DNA of 64,000 nt. Origin: Arachidicoccus terrestris. Its GTDB lineage: Bacteria > Bacteroidota > Bacteroidia > Chitinophagales > Chitinophagaceae. Made by a program: the position numbers and the translations under genes. The stretch lies in assembly GCF_020042345.1 (NCBI RefSeq), contig NZ_CP083387.1:4712001-4776000 (forward strand), read 5' to 3'. The notes under the pieces are model-generated. The model had not been told where the DNA came from. It did not search any database and saw nothing but the letters and a program-made list of their open reading frames with translations. This document shows, piece after piece, positions 27,695 through 37,614 of the stretch (its first letter is position 1; the number at the start of each line of letters is the position of its first letter).

Positions 27695-29224
27695 ATGACA
27701 AGGGACAGTAATACGACCAGTATCTGGCAAGAAACAAAAAGGCCTTTCAATCTCAAGACGGAAGGCGAAATGAGAACATATGATGTTATTATTATCGGCG
27801 CAGGCATTACCGGTTTAACAACCGGTCTGTTCTTACAGGAAGCGAGAAAAAAATGCCTTATTCTGGAGGCCCGAAATATAGGTTTTGGTACCACCTCCGG
27901 CACGACTGCCCACCTGAATACTGTTCTTGATACGCCTTATACAGATCTAATACATAAATTCGGTCTGGCAAATGCTGTCCTGATTGCTGAGGGTGCAAAA
28001 GAGGCAATCGCCCTCATTAAAGATAATATGGACCGCTACGACATCCTTTGTGATTTTGAACACCGGGACGGATACATGTTTGCTGAAACTCAGCAGGAAG
28101 CCGCTGATCTGGACAAGATCTATGATAGTCTGAAACAAGTAAATATCAACACAGCTTTTAGTGACTCTACACCTGTCCCGATTCCTTTTGTAAAAGCGAT
28201 CAAATTTTCAGGTCAGGCACAGTTTCATCCGCTGAAGTACCTGTTCTCACTTGCGGAAGCTTTCCAGCAAAATGGCGGTATTATAATGGAAGAGGCCGCC
28301 GTTGAAAAAGTGGACGCCGCTGATGGCAAACAAGTCGTCTGTACCCTAAACGAGCGATATATTGCACACTCTGTGGTATATGCTACTCATATCCCCTTTG
28401 GCCTAAATGCACTTCATTTCAAGTGTGCTCCTTACCGGTCGTATCTTATCGGCGTATTACTTCCAGAAAACCACTCCTATCCTGAGGCACTCATCTATGA
28501 CATGAAAGAGCCCTATCATTATTTTAGAACAGTTGAGCATGGCAGTGACAGGGTGCTGCTCATTGGAGGGAATGATCATAAGACCGGGCATAAAATGAAT
28601 ACTGAGCATGTCTTTGCCGAACTTGAAGCCTATGTACGAAGATTTTATGACATTCAATCAGTCATTTATAAATGGTCTGCGCAATATTATGAGCCTTCAG
28701 ACGGTCTGCCCTATATCGGTCACCTGCCTGGTGCTGACCGGAATGTCTATGTTGCCACCGGGTTTAGCGGCAACGGGATGATCTTCGGAACCCTTTCGGG
28801 GCGAATACTAACCGACCTAATCGTATCAGGAGAAAGTCAGTATAAAGATTTGCTTTCTCCTTCGCGTATTAAACCGCTGGCGGCCTTTAAAAATATGGTC
28901 AGGGAAAACTTAGATGTTGTCAAACACTTTGTTGCTGACCGCTTATCTGTAGCCTCATTACCAGAGTTTGCTGATCTCAGTAAGGGAGAAGGCAAGGTCG
29001 TCCGGTATAAAGGAGAAAAAATTGCTATCTATAAAGACCTATCAGGAGCATTGAAAGCGCTTCATCCTGTTTGCCCGCATGCAGGGTGTATCGTTGAATG
29101 GAACAATGCGGAAAGAAGCTGGGACTGCCCTTGTCATGGAGCAAGATACGATATTGAGGGCCGTTTTTTAAACGGCCCATCAGCATCTTCGCTGAAGGTT
29201 ATTCCATTAGACCAAAGTATTTAA
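27695..29224 (+). CDS. FAD-dependent oxidoreductase with C-terminal Rieske [2Fe-2S] domain
   Basis: The 509-residue soluble protein starts with a DAO-type FAD-binding fold (VIIIGAGITGLTTGLFL near 30-46; GTTSGTTAHLNT near 64-75). The C-terminal motif CPHAGC...CPCHGARYD (about 455-485) is a complete Rieske cluster site (C-x-H, then C-x2-H). This FAD plus Rieske arrangement is found in YhfW-like oxidoreductases, whose substrates are mostly unknown. VYVATGFSGNGMIFGTLSGRIL near residue 350 closes the FAD domain. A Met at residue 26 is possible as a start, but the preceding NTTSIWQ segment looks conserved for this group. The gene follows the gamma-glutamyltransferase by 155 bp on the same strand. 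Confidence 0.9.
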   Translation: MTRDSNTTSIWQETKRPFNLKTEGEMRTYDVIIIGAGITGLTTGLFLQEARKKCLILEARNIGFGTTSGTTAHLNTVLDTPYTDLIHKFGLANAVLIAEGAKEAIALIKDNMDRYDILCDFEHRDGYMFAETQQEAADLDKIYDSLKQVNINTAFSDSTPVPIPFVKAIKFSGQAQFHPLKYLFSLAEAFQQNGGIIMEEAAVEKVDAADGKQVVCTLNERYIAHSVVYATHIPFGLNALHFKCAPYRSYLIGVLLPENHSYPEALIYDMKEPYHYFRTVEHGSDRVLLIGGNDHKTGHKMNTEHVFAELEAYVRRFYDIQSVIYKWSAQYYEPSDGLPYIGHLPGADRNVYVATGFSGNGMIFGTLSGRILTDLIVSGESQYKDLLSPSRIKPLAAFKNMVRENLDVVKHFVADRLSVASLPEFADLSKGEGKVVRYKGEKIAIYKDLSGALKALHPVCPHAGCIVEWNNAERSWDCPCHGARYDIEGRFLNGPSASSLKVIPLDQSI

Positions 29225-29550
29225 GGGCTCAAGAGATAGTAGTTGCAATCATTAAAATGAGTTCAAGCAGTCCCTCCCTTTTCTGTGGAGCTCTCACAGG
29301 GATTTCTGGCGGCATTTTTCAGGTTCGGAAATGCCCACTAATTTTTTTATCTTTTTTATGAGATTTTTGACATTTTTTTGGTTTTGCTAAATTTATTATA
29401 CTATCTTTGTGTCAGCGGTGAATAACTGGATTGTTGCCATCAATCAGATGATTTTACTGCGGTTTTATAACCTACTATTCTTGCCGGATTACCATTTTTT
29501 TTAAACAACAGACGCTTTTAAATAAGTGCCTTGTATAAAATCTATGTGCC
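29225..29550. other. Intergenic region with a nuclease-type promoter
   Basis: From about 29340 onwards this stretch is recognisably similar to 37390-37600, the region upstream of the intact nuclease gene. Shared blocks include TATCTTTGTG, TATAACCTAC and TTGCCGGATTA. The leader was therefore duplicated along with the gene. Nothing else was recognised. Confidence 0.6.
29377..29409 (+). promoter_or_regulatory. Promoter of the decayed nuclease copy
   Basis: TTTG at 29377-29380 and TATCTTTG at 29402-29409 are separated by 21 bp, an exact fit to the Bacteroidota promoter (TTTG, 19-23 bp, TAnnTTTG). The same elements with the same spacing precede the intact nuclease gene at 37441-37473. Confidence 0.72.
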
Positions 29551-30569
29551 ATGGATAATATTATAGTTTCCAGTATCCCCATCTGCCTCAGTTCCTTATG
29601 GACTTGTTGTGGACAGGCTTGGCAGACTGACCAACCGTGAGGTACGGGAGCGGCCCCTGAAACGGGATGTGCGGCCGCAGTTTCGCAAAGAGGATGAACT
29701 CATCCAGTCAGGTCAGTCTCCGTCTAAGGAGCAGCTGGAAAACCTTAAAAAGGATGTGATTTTTAAAATGCTGTTAGGTGACGAGGATTATGCGAAGCAG
29801 GTTGCGATTCCTTTTATCAAAGCTTTTTGGGGGCACCTGACTGAGGTGACGGACTTGAAGTTAAAAACGACTACGCTCACAGGCAGTACCAAAGACAGCA
29901 GAAATGTCTGTCCGGATACTGTCTGGCAGTCACAGAAGACCGGCGATGTATTTTTGATAGAAATGCAAAGGCGCTATCAGGATTTTTATAATCAACGGCT
30001 GTCGCTGTATGACGGAAAGCTCCGAGCAACGCTTGCAAAAAAAAGCAGTGACTGGAATTATAACCAGGTATCTGTTTTTGTTCTGGGAATGGCTGATTTT
30101 GATCTGGAAAGACCTGCTTCTGACAGCTGTATCTATGAATATGTAAGTATGAACCCGAAAAACAGTCAGGACCTGCTGACAGGCCGGGACTGGAAGATGC
30201 TGATAGACCTCAGGAAAGCCAGCAGAGTCAGTCAGGCAGCCTATTAGGAAAGGGATAAATGGATGTATCTATCTATTAAACAATTTTCATAAACTAAAAC
30301 GGATACCGGCGTTTTTAAAAGAAGGTTATTTTGATCAGGTAATAAAAATTGCTAAAAATTTAATCGAACAAAAATGGAAGAATTAGAAGATTTCTTTTGG
30401 GAAAACTACCAGAAAGACCTGGCTAGAGAAGCAAAGGCAGAAGGAAGAGCGGGCTAAAATTGTCAGGGCTTTTATTTCTGCCAACCCAAATTATAGCATA
30501 CAGGAGGCAGCCGCACAATTAGGTATTGAAGTACAGGCGGTGAGATCGGTGTTTCCTGCGGGAGTCTAA
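29551..30569 (+). pseudogene. Decayed PD-(D/E)XK nuclease (Rpn/putative transposase family)
   Basis: Collinear over its length with the intact gene at 37615-38655, but broken at least five times. There is a frame change between the start ATG (29551) and about 29605, and a nonsense codon TAG at 30245-30247 where the paralogue has a Thr codon. A tandem CTATCTAT duplication at 30269-30276 shifts frame, a one-base deletion occurs in the A-run at 30370-30374, and a further indel lies near 30455. The longest surviving piece (29609-30247) keeps the nuclease core, including FLIEMQRRYQDFYNQRLSLYDGKL. The family is annotated as recombination-promoting nuclease or PD-(D/E)XK transposase. This copy should not make a functional protein. 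Confidence 0.85.
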
Positions 30570-30638
30570 AGGCGTTCTGGTGCTGAAGACAGAATCTGTA
30601 TTTTACTTAGGGCATTAATACTAAGATGTGCTGAGCGA

Positions 30639-31295
30639 CTACAATAGATTCAAATACAGCATCGTTAATGCGATTGTGTCATATACTGCGTGCGAAACCA
30701 TCGGATACCATAAATTCCGCTTATACCTTTTAAACAAAAAAGTCCAATAAAGCCCACCCAAAGTTGCTGAGATCACGCCAAAGACACCTTGCTGCTGATG
30801 GTACAGGCCGAATAAAACACTCGTTATTCCTCCTGCAATCCAAAATGCATGGTTCTGTTTTTTTATCCATCTTTCTATCACTTTTTGAATGAAACCTCTA
30901 AATACAATCTCTTCATAGAAACCTCCTCCAATCCAGGCAGCAATGATAATCAGTAAAAGAGTCCAAATATTGTTTTTTATGAAGTCATACTCGGTATACG
31001 ACTCTATGTAATCTTTAAAAAAATGATTGATAAATGGAAAATAAATAAGCTTAATAAATACCATCCAGATCATCGCAGAAACAATGCCAACGACCACGGC
31101 ATGAATGGAGAAGCCGTTACGTTTAAGCCCTAGGTTGCTCAGCTTCGTGTTATGCCGTTTTAAATAAACAACTACAACTAAAAAGCAGATGACCATGTAG
31201 GAATAATACGGCAGGTATGCATAGTGTGGGAACAAAATCAGAAATGCAATCACCACAATATCGATGAAGAACTTTAGATAATTTTGATGCTTCAT
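30639..31295 (-). CDS. CPBP family intramembrane metalloprotease
   Basis: The 218-residue polytopic membrane protein has the CAAX-prenyl-protease-2/BacABI (CPBP) signature: EEIVFRG (Glu128, Glu129, Arg133), LYHQQQG (His166) and SHAVYDTIA (His202), each within or beside hydrophobic helices. Family members are membrane-embedded glutamic or metal-dependent proteases, often used for processing or self-immunity; the substrate here is not indicated. It stands alone on the minus strand, with its 3' end 70 bp from the end of the decayed nuclease gene. Confidence 0.9.
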   Translation of the reverse strand: MKHQNYLKFFIDIVVIAFLILFPHYAYLPYYSYMVICFLVVVVYLKRHNTKLSNLGLKRNGFSIHAVVVGIVSAMIWMVFIKLIYFPFINHFFKDYIESYTEYDFIKNNIWTLLLIIIAAWIGGGFYEEIVFRGFIQKVIERWIKKQNHAFWIAGGITSVLFGLYHQQQGVFGVISATLGGLYWTFLFKRYKRNLWYPMVSHAVYDTIALTMLYLNLL

Positions 31296-31656
31296 ATAAG
31301 CTGAATTGAAATTATTTCTATTTGCTGACTACTCATCATCTTCATCTGCCAAGCCTTACCTGGTGTTTATGCCAACCTAACCTGGCTACGCGCAAGGCAG
31401 ATGAAACGTCTGCCGGCCCCCATTCCGGTTTATGCTTAAATGAGCGTTCTTAAGCAGGCTGCTTGAGATTCATAACCCATTCAAGTTTCGGCTCCAAATT
31501 AGGCATTTTCCATCAAACCGGCATAAAATTATGAGCATAGGGCCGCTACACTACGATTGATGTACCCTGCCCACTATATCAAGAAAGGCCACCTAGAGAT
31601 ACAAATCCAGTAAAACAAACGTCTGCGTTCAGTTAACGGCATATTTCACAACTAAA
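31296..31656. other. Gene-free stretch
   Basis: No gene recognised. It contains a short inverted repeat GGCAGA...TCTGCC near 31393-31411, and an element ACAAACGTCTGCGTT near 31617 that resembles the LacI-type sites but with a mismatched core. The latter is not upstream of a SusC gene. Confidence 0.45.
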
Positions 31657-31699
31657 ACAGAGGTCTAACGCCTTCCCTAAAAAGCGCATAGACCTCTGT
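31657..31699 (-). terminator. Terminator after the SusC/SusD pair at 31734-36985
   Basis: An 11-bp perfect inverted repeat (ACAGAGGTCTA at 31657-31667, pairing with 31689-31699, 21-nt loop) lies 34 bp past the SusD stop. On the minus strand it is followed by TTTTAGT, a short T-run. Confidence 0.65.
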
Positions 31700-31733
31700 G
31701 ATAACAGTTTAAAATAGCAGTTGAACCGCCCCG

Positions 31734-33743
31734 CTACTTATTCAAAAAGCCCTTAAGGCCAGACTTGCCCGTCTGCCCATATCCATTATCCCCATACTCT
31801 TCCGCATTATCGATCTGACTTAAAAAATCGTAAGAAATCGGCCGGTAATAATCGATGGAAGGGTTAAAGCTTGCGGCTGCACGCGGGTTGCTCGACGGCA
31901 ATACTTTCTCGAATGCATGATGGCGTTTGAGTAAGGCCCAGCGATTGAACTCCCCACAAAGCTCCCTCGCGTATTCATCTAAAACGTCCTGCTCTGTTGC
32001 AGAAGTCAGATCATGTTTAGTTGCCCCCTCCCTGACCGCTCTATCGCGCAGTACATTCAAATACGTTGCGGCTTTTGAGCCATTTCCAAGCTGCTGTTCC
32101 GCCTCTGCCGCGATCAGGTACACTTCAGCCATCCGCATAATGAACATATCCCCCTGTTTAATCTGCAGATTTGAGCCATAGTTCATGCCGAAATGAGAGA
32201 CATTGAACTTGCTCAGTGAGGGGAACAACTTATATCCGCTGTTATTTAAACCCTGTCTGGAGACCCAGTCGGTAGTCGTTTTTAAATATCTGCCATCGGA
32301 AGCGAACAGATCGTCAATATTAATGCAGCAGTATCTGCGGGCCGCTTTCTCAGCCGCACTCAACTTGTCTTTTGAAAGATAGATGGCAAAACGGTCTTCA
32401 TCCGGCGCCAGTGGATAGGGATTGACATATACTTTCTCTGTCGGCTCTAATTTACTCACGTCCCCTGTATGAACACCTTTAGGCCACACGGAAGCCTCAT
32501 ACTGATTACCGCCGAATGTGGCAGGCGTCGCATTTACATCAGCATAGGGATAAATCTTCTCGCCTACGTGTGACGGATCGATCCCGTATTCGGCACAGAT
32601 AGCGGCTGTCAGGGTGACGATATTGTCATCATAGCTCATCCAACCGGGCTGTACCATGGAAAAATTGGCAAATGCTGTCGTAAACGAATTTTCCCACCGT
32701 TTATCCCAGCTGGCATCGAAACAGTGAACCAGATACCGGGAAGGCGCAAAATTATTATTGTTAACACGGCCGTAGAAATAATTTTGCTTGTTCTTCGTGA
32801 TACAGAGTTCAGGCAGGGAATTGGGATCACAATAAGTATAAGAGAACAATTTATTGGACTTTGAAGCGTAGTTCCAGCTATCGCTTTCTCCGCTTACAGG
32901 CCCCGATGCAAAGAAAAGAGCCTCCTTATTATTACGGTTATTATTGTCCGACCAGACCTCCGCGACATCGTCGTACAAGACGGCGTTATAAGAGGCGCCT
33001 TTGGTAATCAGATCCTCCGCCACTTCCTTTGCCCGTTGCCAGTAAGAAACACCGTTTTCTTTCAGCCCTTCTCCGGCGCCCTGCGCATACGCGCGCGCCA
33101 GAAGCCCTAACGCTGACTTTTTCGTGACACGACAGGCTATACCCCCTTGTGGTGTCACGCCCAATGCCGCTGACGCCTCCGTCAGATCTTTTATGATCTG
33201 GCTGTATATCTCCCCGATCGTATTACGCTTGGGGGTCAAGTCAGGTGTTGCACCGGCAGATTCCAGGTTCAGCGTAACCGGGCCATAATAGGTTGCCAAG
33301 AGTAAATAATAATAACCCCGCAGGCATTTCGCTTCTCCCACCATCTCGTTTATATCGGCAGAGTCGCCTCCCTGCACCTGATCCGCACCATTGATCACCG
33401 AGTTGCAGGTTGTAATCACTGAATAGGCCTGTTTAAATAATTTGTTCGTCGGATTTGTACTCGTTGTGAGGGATTCATAATAGTAGAGCTCCTTGGTATT
33501 GTCATTATCATTATGACTTAACCAGAGATCCGTCCCCGTTTCTGAAACATACAGGAAATCCGAGGCGGAGAACAGCTGGTCATAAAGCGGTGTGTAACAC
33601 TGTACCAGTAAGCCGCTCCAGGTATTAAATGAACTTTCTGTTGCATCTCCGGCAGAGGGATTATATTCATCCAGGGAACAGGAATAGCATGATAAGCATA
33701 AAATCACGGCCGCCAGCAAATTGTATATAATAGTTTTTCTCAT
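31734..33743 (-). CDS. SusD/RagB family lipoprotein, large
   Basis: The 669-residue protein has a lipoprotein signal (LLAAVILCLSCYSC; lipid Cys19 or Cys22) and a SusD body: SFNTWSGLLVQCYTPLYDQLF near the start, GEAKCLRGYYYLLLATYYGPVTL near 137-159, and MRMAEVYLIAAEAEQQLG near 545. It is longer than the usual 500-600 residues. The C-terminal part has AEYARELCGEFNRW-like features (YARELCGEFNRWALLKRHH) in place of the common RxxELxxEGxRxxDLxRW motif. It should partner the SusC encoded 29 bp upstream. The ligand is unknown; no enzyme gene is attached to this pair. Confidence 0.93.
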   Translation of the reverse strand: MRKTIIYNLLAAVILCLSCYSCSLDEYNPSAGDATESSFNTWSGLLVQCYTPLYDQLFSASDFLYVSETGTDLWLSHNDNDNTKELYYYESLTTSTNPTNKLFKQAYSVITTCNSVINGADQVQGGDSADINEMVGEAKCLRGYYYLLLATYYGPVTLNLESAGATPDLTPKRNTIGEIYSQIIKDLTEASAALGVTPQGGIACRVTKKSALGLLARAYAQGAGEGLKENGVSYWQRAKEVAEDLITKGASYNAVLYDDVAEVWSDNNNRNNKEALFFASGPVSGESDSWNYASKSNKLFSYTYCDPNSLPELCITKNKQNYFYGRVNNNNFAPSRYLVHCFDASWDKRWENSFTTAFANFSMVQPGWMSYDDNIVTLTAAICAEYGIDPSHVGEKIYPYADVNATPATFGGNQYEASVWPKGVHTGDVSKLEPTEKVYVNPYPLAPDEDRFAIYLSKDKLSAAEKAARRYCCINIDDLFASDGRYLKTTTDWVSRQGLNNSGYKLFPSLSKFNVSHFGMNYGSNLQIKQGDMFIMRMAEVYLIAAEAEQQLGNGSKAATYLNVLRDRAVREGATKHDLTSATEQDVLDEYARELCGEFNRWALLKRHHAFEKVLPSSNPRAAASFNPSIDYYRPISYDFLSQIDNAEEYGDNGYGQTGKSGLKGFLNK

Positions 33744-33772
33744 TATCGTATGTTTAATAGGATTCGTTATGT

Positions 33773-36700
33773 TTAAAATGTCAGATTAAGTCCTAAGACC
33801 ATTTGCTTGGTTAAGGGAAAGTCAAGACTGCCATTTTGTTCAGGATCATACTCTTTGAGCAGGTGGCTTCTGGCGATCACTAAAGGATTGGTGATCGTTC
33901 CATAAAAGCGCAGCCTGTCTATTTTGATTTTCTCCAGCAGCCTTTTAGGCAAGGTGTAACCAAGGGTTATATTCTTAATTTTAAAAAACGAGCCGTCTAC
34001 AAAGGACAGTCCATAAAACCCTGTATAATCCTGCCGGCGAATGGAGGCGTTTAAACCAGGAAAATCATTGGACGGATTAGTAGAAGTCCAGTAATTAAAG
34101 TAAGCCCCAAAGTTATCGCCGCCGGTCGGATCATAATCCGTTAAAAATGAATAATTGATCATCTGCCCGAAACGCATATAGGTATAAACAGTCAGATCAA
34201 AGCCTGCATAGGCGAATGTATTCTGGAAACCGAGCGACCAGTCAGGTGAGTTATGTCCGATGATCTGGCGGTCATTATCACTTATAGAGTATGGGTTTTC
34301 TGCAGTAAAGATTCTTTTATTCCCTTCATCGTCCACCACCGGATTACCATTAATATCTAGTTTTGAATAGGCATGATCCCCCTCTCTGATCAGATTAGGA
34401 ATATCTATTTTAAGGTCTCCGGGCTTCTGACCAAATACGGCAGCTTCTGCCTCCTCTCCTTTTTGCCATACGCCCAGTATCTTATAGTTATAATAAGAAT
34501 TGACAGGATAGCCTACCAATAGCGCATAGTCTCCATTAATGACAGGACTATTAGATTTTTCGGCCAGCTTGGTGATCTTTTCTTTATTGGTCGCAAAGGT
34601 CAGCGCTGAACTCCAGGTAAACTTCTTGGTAGTTATATTTGTCGTATAAAGTCCAAGTTCCAGGCCAGTGTTTCTGGTCTTAGCAATATTGACTCTTGTC
34701 TGATAGGAAGTGCTGGCATTATACCCGCCATTGACCACCGGAATATTCTTGGTCCAGATCACTCCATCTGTATTGGTAATATAAAAATCGCCGGTAAACC
34801 GGATGCGTGCATTCAGAAAATCCGCATCCAGACCGATATTGGTGTTGTAGGACCGCTCCCAGGTCAGATCCGCGTTGGCCCATAGCTGGGAATAATTATC
34901 CTTGCTCACCTTCTCCCCACTCAGGGAATAATATCCGGCTTCAATATTAGATATGGAAGAATAAGGGTCAATACTGGCCGTACCGGATACCCCATATCCG
35001 ACACGCAGTTTTAAGTTCGATAACCATTTCTTCGTTCCCTGCATAAAGGCCTCGTCTGAGATTCTCCATCCGGCAGAGACCGCCGGAAATGAGGCCCATT
35101 TATGCCCGTCAGCGAGTTTGGAAGAACCGTCCTCCCTAATGGAGGCCTGAAAAAGATATTTCCCCTTGTAGGCATAGTTTAAACGTCCGATCAGTCCAAG
35201 ACTCCTTGACATGGAATAACCAGAGCCGACAGCCGGGCTTTTTCCGACACCCATATTTTCCCACAGATAACTGTTTGAACTGATCTGATTGTTGTACATA
35301 TTTGTGGTTTCGCCTTGATTATGGTCATACGTGCTGACGGCGGTCAATTTAAAAGCATGATCCCCCGCCACGTCGAAGGCATAGGTCAGGATATTTTCCC
35401 ATCTGTAGTTATAAGCCCGGTCCTGGTCGATTGTCGCTGCAACAGTAGGTGTTGTCCCTGTCGCTGAAGCACCCTCCGCCCAGTAATATTGATAAGAGCC
35501 GACGCCTATAAAGGCATTGCTTCTGGAGTAAGACAGCTGACCGCTGACACGTGACTCGAAAGACAGCCCCTTAAGCGGTGTAAAACGGATATAAGGATTA
35601 AAATAAAGACTGAAATTATTGTGTTCATCCCGGTATACATCTTTATCTGTATCCAGTAGATAGTTCACCGTCTGCTCGTCACCCGCTACAGGAAGTACGT
35701 TCAGATTGCCGTCATCATTATAGAGACGACCATAGGGAACAGATCTCAGCGCATTTTCCATCTTAGAATAGGCACTCCCGGACCTTGTATAAAACATCTG
35801 CGTATTGATACCCGCTGCAAACCAATCATTGACCTTATGCTCAATACGGATATTAGAGCTTAAGACTTTATACATATCTCCCTTGTACTGACCGTTCTCA
35901 TCGTTATAGTTCAGTGAAAAGTAAGCCTTGGTTTTCTTTGTCCCGCCAGACAAAGAAATACTATGGTTCTGGGTCAGCTTGCTACTCATGATCGCTTTGG
36001 CCCAGTCTATGTATTCTCCTCTCTGATAGGCGGCATATACCTCGGCCGACAATACCTGATCGTCAGTAGTATAGGTGCCTGCCTCCTGTTGGGCGAGTTT
36101 TTTTACATTAAAGTATTCGTCACCGGCATGAACTTTCGGTGTTTTGGACCAGCCATTAAAGCCCACATAGGCATCATAATTCACCTGTGTCCTGCCCTCC
36201 TTACCACTTTTGGTCGTGATCAGTATGACACCATTCGCGCCTGAGGCGCCGTAGATGGCCGTAGAAGAGGCATCCTTCAGAATGTCAATACTCTCAATAT
36301 CATTTGGATTGAGTGTACTGTAAGAGCCTGGCATACCGTCTATCAAGACCAGTGGATTGCCACTGGCGCTGAGCGAGCGCGTTCCGCGCAGTTGCATGGA
36401 TACACCGGCGCCTGCCGCACCGGAAGATTTTGTAATATCCAGCCCCGGGACCTTTCCCTGCAGGGCGATCATGGGATTGCCGCTCGGATTCAGGACAATG
36501 TCATCACTTTTAATACTGGTGATGGCCCCCGTAAGGTCCTTTTTTTTCTGCGTTCCGTATCCAACGACCACCACGTCATCTAATGAAGGGTTAAAAGGTG
36601 CCAAAACAATATGAAGATCTTCCTGTTCCCGATAGGTCACTTCCTTATTAATATAACCTACGTAAGAGATTTCCAGTACTGCACCAACTTGTATATCTAT

Positions 36701-36985
36701 CGTAAAATGCCCCTTCGCATCACTGAGCACCCCTTCACGGGTGCCTTTTAGTTTAATGGACACACCTTCTAATGGCTTTCCGGCTTCATCCGTCACCATA
36801 CCCTCGACCGGCCTTGCCATTTCCCTGAACACCGCCTCGTGACGATCAAAGGGAACAAAACCGCCGGCCAGCAAGCGCGTTGACGACAGCATGCAACAGA
36901 TAAAAAACAGCATCCCATAGCTTTTGAATCGCATGAGTTTAAAAAAGTAAGACTCACGACATCTTCGTTTTAGTATAATTTTCAT
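33773..36985 (-). CDS. SusC/RagA family TonB-linked outer membrane protein
   Basis: The 1070-residue receptor starts with a long basic N-terminus and hydrophobic signal (MLFFICCMLSSTRLLAGG, about 24-41). A Met at residue 18 (36934) is a plausible alternative start. A carboxypeptidase-regulatory-like repeat (about 58-135, ISYVGYINKEV), the hinge DDVVVVGYGTQKKKD, the TonB plug (DGMPGSYSTLNPNDIESIDILKDASSTAIYGASGANGVILITT, near 210-255) and a barrel ending MVLGLNLTF follow. It forms a two-gene operon with the SusD-like gene. No LacI-type palindrome was found upstream, unlike three other SusC genes here. Confidence 0.94.
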   Translation of the reverse strand: MKIILKRRCRESYFFKLMRFKSYGMLFFICCMLSSTRLLAGGFVPFDRHEAVFREMARPVEGMVTDEAGKPLEGVSIKLKGTREGVLSDAKGHFTIDIQVGAVLEISYVGYINKEVTYREQEDLHIVLAPFNPSLDDVVVVGYGTQKKKDLTGAITSIKSDDIVLNPSGNPMIALQGKVPGLDITKSSGAAGAGVSMQLRGTRSLSASGNPLVLIDGMPGSYSTLNPNDIESIDILKDASSTAIYGASGANGVILITTKSGKEGRTQVNYDAYVGFNGWSKTPKVHAGDEYFNVKKLAQQEAGTYTTDDQVLSAEVYAAYQRGEYIDWAKAIMSSKLTQNHSISLSGGTKKTKAYFSLNYNDENGQYKGDMYKVLSSNIRIEHKVNDWFAAGINTQMFYTRSGSAYSKMENALRSVPYGRLYNDDGNLNVLPVAGDEQTVNYLLDTDKDVYRDEHNNFSLYFNPYIRFTPLKGLSFESRVSGQLSYSRSNAFIGVGSYQYYWAEGASATGTTPTVAATIDQDRAYNYRWENILTYAFDVAGDHAFKLTAVSTYDHNQGETTNMYNNQISSNSYLWENMGVGKSPAVGSGYSMSRSLGLIGRLNYAYKGKYLFQASIREDGSSKLADGHKWASFPAVSAGWRISDEAFMQGTKKWLSNLKLRVGYGVSGTASIDPYSSISNIEAGYYSLSGEKVSKDNYSQLWANADLTWERSYNTNIGLDADFLNARIRFTGDFYITNTDGVIWTKNIPVVNGGYNASTSYQTRVNIAKTRNTGLELGLYTTNITTKKFTWSSALTFATNKEKITKLAEKSNSPVINGDYALLVGYPVNSYYNYKILGVWQKGEEAEAAVFGQKPGDLKIDIPNLIREGDHAYSKLDINGNPVVDDEGNKRIFTAENPYSISDNDRQIIGHNSPDWSLGFQNTFAYAGFDLTVYTYMRFGQMINYSFLTDYDPTGGDNFGAYFNYWTSTNPSNDFPGLNASIRRQDYTGFYGLSFVDGSFFKIKNITLGYTLPKRLLEKIKIDRLRFYGTITNPLVIARSHLLKEYDPEQNGSLDFPLTKQMVLGLNLTF

Positions 36986-37440
36986 ATCACATTAATTAAA
37001 ATATAAATTATAAGTTCATTAGTGAACCAATACCATAACAAAAATATTAATATTAAAAAGGGTTAACCTATTGGTTTTTGGCAAATATTTATATAAAATT
37101 ATCTTAACTGAAGCCATCAGGAGAAGGGAATCAAAAAGCAGCCGTAACGGACACTACATTAAAAGCCGGTAACAGCTCGATATAGAAAACACAGAGGATG
37201 GTCATACGCTGTCTATGAATTTGATTGATTATTTTATGTGCCGGCCCTGTTGCCCGGATCAGCCCTCGAGAATAAGCCAAAACCGTTTCTATATATTAAT
37301 AGGTGCTGTTACATCGTTTTAAATAGTGCAAGAATTTGTCAGCATTCAACAAGCTGATGGCTATTATTTCACCCAATTATGACGAGAAGACCTGGTTAAA
37401 CTAATTTTTTTGTCTTTTTTTAAAAATTTGTGCATTATTT
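36986..37440. other. Divergent intergenic region
   Basis: AT-rich leader between the SusC gene (minus) and the nuclease promoter. A small inverted repeat GTTCA-TTAG-TGAAC lies near 37013. No gene recognised. Confidence 0.45.
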
Positions 37441-37473
37441 TTTGGTTTTTTGATTTAAGAAATCCTATCTTTG
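37441..37473 (+). promoter_or_regulatory. Promoter of the intact PD-(D/E)XK nuclease
   Basis: TTTG (37441-37444) and TATCTTTG (37466-37473), 21 bp apart, fit the Bacteroidota promoter. They are conserved with the same spacing in the decayed paralogue at 29377-29409, which supports function. Confidence 0.75.
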
Positions 37474-37614
37474 TGAAAGCAGTGAATCTTGATATTGTAT
37501 GCCATTAATATAATTGCTTTACTGCTGACCTATAACCTACAATTATTGCCGGATTATCAGTTTTTTTGACTAGCAAACATTTTTGATTAAATGTCATGCG
37601 TAAATTTTAATGCT

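Noticed and set aside
31613-31632. ACAAACGTCTGCGTT as another LacI-type operator
   Set aside because: The core palindrome is broken (ACGTCT rather than ACGTTT) and the site lies downstream of a SusD gene, not upstream of a SusC gene.
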